Source: Gammaproteobacteria bacterium | Lineage (GTDB): Bacteria > Pseudomonadota > Gammaproteobacteria > Burkholderiales > Burkholderiaceae_C | Direction of reading: 5' to 3' | Length of the DNA: 33,915 bases | Assembly: GCA_018820395.1 (NCBI GenBank) | Contig: JAHJOG010000228.1 | Span: 1-33,915 of the forward strand | In this document: in pieces, positions 33,121 to 33,915 of the stretch | Layout: every line of letters starts with the position of its first letter | Position numbering within the stretch: position 1 is the first letter of the stretch | Position numbers and translations under genes: made by a program | Notes under the pieces: generated by a model | What the model was told of the DNA's origin: nothing | Database searches by the model: none | Seen by the model: the letters and a program-made list of their open reading frames with translations, nothing else

Positions 33121-33833
33121 TGGACGGCGACACCGCAGACGGCATCCGACTCGCCAAGCGGGTCGCCGCGATGGCCGGATGCTCGCGCCGCGAAGCCGAA
33201 CTGCTGATCGAGAACGGTGCCGTGCGCGTCGACGGCGAACCCGCCACGCTGCCGCAGCAGCGCGTTCGGCCACAACAGCAGGTCGACATCGAGCCGGGTG
33301 CACGCGCCGAGCCCGTCGTGCCCGTGACCCTGCTGCTGCACAAGCCCGCCGGCATGCCGGCCGATGCTGCGCACAAGCTGCTCGTGCCCGCCAACCACCA
33401 CGAACCGGAGCGCGCCGGCCTGCGCTTTCTGCCGCGCCACGCCATGGGCCAGCGTCTGATGACGCCGCTGGAAGGCGGCGCGAGCGGCCTCCTCGTCTTC
33501 ACCCAGGAATGGCGCATCGAGCGCAAGCTGCACGAAGACGCCGCCATCCTCGAACACGAAGTCATGGTCGACGTCGCCGGCCCCGTCGGCCCCGACGTGC
33601 TGGCACGCCTCGAACGCGACGCCGCCGCCCGCGTCAGCATCGGCCAGCAAGCCGAAGGCCACACCGGCCTGCGCTTCGCCATCAAGGGCCCCCGCCCCGG
33701 CCAGATCGCCCACCTCTGCGACCAGGCCGGCCTCCAGATCCTCTCCATGAAGCGCCTGCGCATCGGCCGCACCCCCCTGGCCCCCCTGCTCCCCACCCAA
33801 TGGCGCTACCTACTCCCCACCGAACGAGTTTGA
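33117..33833 (+). CDS. RsuA/RluF-family pseudouridine synthase-like protein, catalytic Asp apparently replaced
   Basis: 238 residues. An S4 RNA-binding domain (RLAKRVAAMAGCSRREAELLIENGAVRVDGEPA, about 10-42) precedes a pseudouridine synthase domain (LLLHKPAGMP near 78, then RLMTPLEGGASGLLVFTQE, EHEVMVDVAGPV, GLRFAIKGPRPGQIAHLCDQAGLQILSMKRLRIG). In active RsuA/RluB/RluE/RluF enzymes the catalytic Asp lies in GRLDxxTxGLL; here the aligned position is Glu (PLEGGASGLL). Activity is therefore uncertain; it might act as an RNA-binding protein. It overlaps the Nudix-MBL stop (ATGATG), and either of the two adjacent ATGs (33117, 33120) may start translation. Nudix-MBL and this gene are probably co-transcribed. 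Confidence 0.85.
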   Translation: MMDGDTADGIRLAKRVAAMAGCSRREAELLIENGAVRVDGEPATLPQQRVRPQQQVDIEPGARAEPVVPVTLLLHKPAGMPADAAHKLLVPANHHEPERAGLRFLPRHAMGQRLMTPLEGGASGLLVFTQEWRIERKLHEDAAILEHEVMVDVAGPVGPDVLARLERDAAARVSIGQQAEGHTGLRFAIKGPRPGQIAHLCDQAGLQILSMKRLRIGRTPLAPLLPTQWRYLLPTERV

Positions 33834-33858
33834 TGCGCCGACCCCAAAAGGCCAGAAA

Positions 33859-33908
33859 CCCCGCGGAACCGGCTTCGCCGGGCCGCTGGGGTTGCCCCCG
33901 GTAGGGGG
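33859..33908 (+). repeat. Two adjacent GC-rich hairpins after the last gene, intergenic repeat-like
   Basis: A hairpin with outer CCCC/GGGG (33859-33862 and 33888-33891) and inner CCGGC-TTC-GCCGG (33869-33881) is followed by CCCCC-GGTA-GGGGG (33895-33908). It lies 26 bp after the pseudouridine-synthase-like stop. It may terminate transcription, and the style matches dispersed intergenic palindromes of Comamonadaceae, but only one copy is in view. Confidence 0.4.
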
Positions 33909-33915
33909 TTGGCGA

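Noticed and set aside
1-33915. CRISPR arrays, tRNA or rRNA genes, insertion sequences
   Set aside because: No regularly spaced repeat-spacer pattern, cloverleaf-type sequence, rRNA-like stretch or transposase motif with terminal inverted repeats was seen by reading.

Overview
The window reads as a chromosomal segment of a high-GC betaproteobacterium, most likely Burkholderiales/Comamonadaceae (Variovorax- or Acidovorax-like). The basis is the very high GC, the dcw order mraZ-rsmH-ftsL-ftsI-murE-murF, the hslV-hslU / STAS protein / dksA / CobW / xerC / DUF484 / dapF neighbourhood, and a DksA of the cysteine-poor type. The genus is an inference; no rRNA or tRNA gene was seen.

Layout. Positions 1-17.3 kb are core genome, all on the minus strand: cell-wall and division genes (murF partial, murE, ftsI, ftsL, rsmH, mraZ) behind four 10-bp-spaced AGTG repeats that look like the MraZ operator; the hslVU protease; a STAS-domain protein; a long-tailed dksA; a His-rich CobW GTPase; xerC, DUF484 and dapF; a small response regulator with a degenerate histidine-kinase-like partner; a cytosine-deaminase-type amidohydrolase; and corA. 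Positions 31.5-33.8 kb return to ordinary genes on the plus strand (Nudix-MBL fusion, pseudouridine-synthase-like protein).

The accessory region (about 17.5-31.4 kb) holds three unrelated modules. (1) 17.5-21.6 kb: two small CesT-type secretion-chaperone-like proteins in a tight operon with a 1044-residue protein of distinctly lower GC. That protein has hydrophobic hairpins and ends in a classical PKKKRK nuclear localisation motif, so it is a candidate type III effector. No secretion apparatus lies in the window. (2) 22.8-26.2 kb, minus strand: a lipoprotein gene and a second lipoprotein gene split by an amber codon, an orphan zinc-ribbon protein, and a broken Rhs/YD-repeat gene with an EndoU-like toxin tip whose stop codon overlaps the start of an intact putative immunity gene. 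(3) 26.4-31.4 kb, plus strand: a compact RiPP-type cluster made of an ATP-grasp enzyme, a single-chain RRE + SagB-like dehydrogenase + YcaO protein, a 70-residue precursor-like peptide with a D-C-G-C motif, and a radical SAM/SPASM enzyme. A decayed second copy of the ATP-grasp gene lies 4.6 kb upstream, on the other side of the toxin-immunity debris.

The most promising undescribed system is the RiPP cluster, because three different peptide-modifying chemistries converge on one short peptide. The second is the twin-chaperone / NLS-bearing candidate effector operon. Functions for both are inferred from motifs and gene order only.
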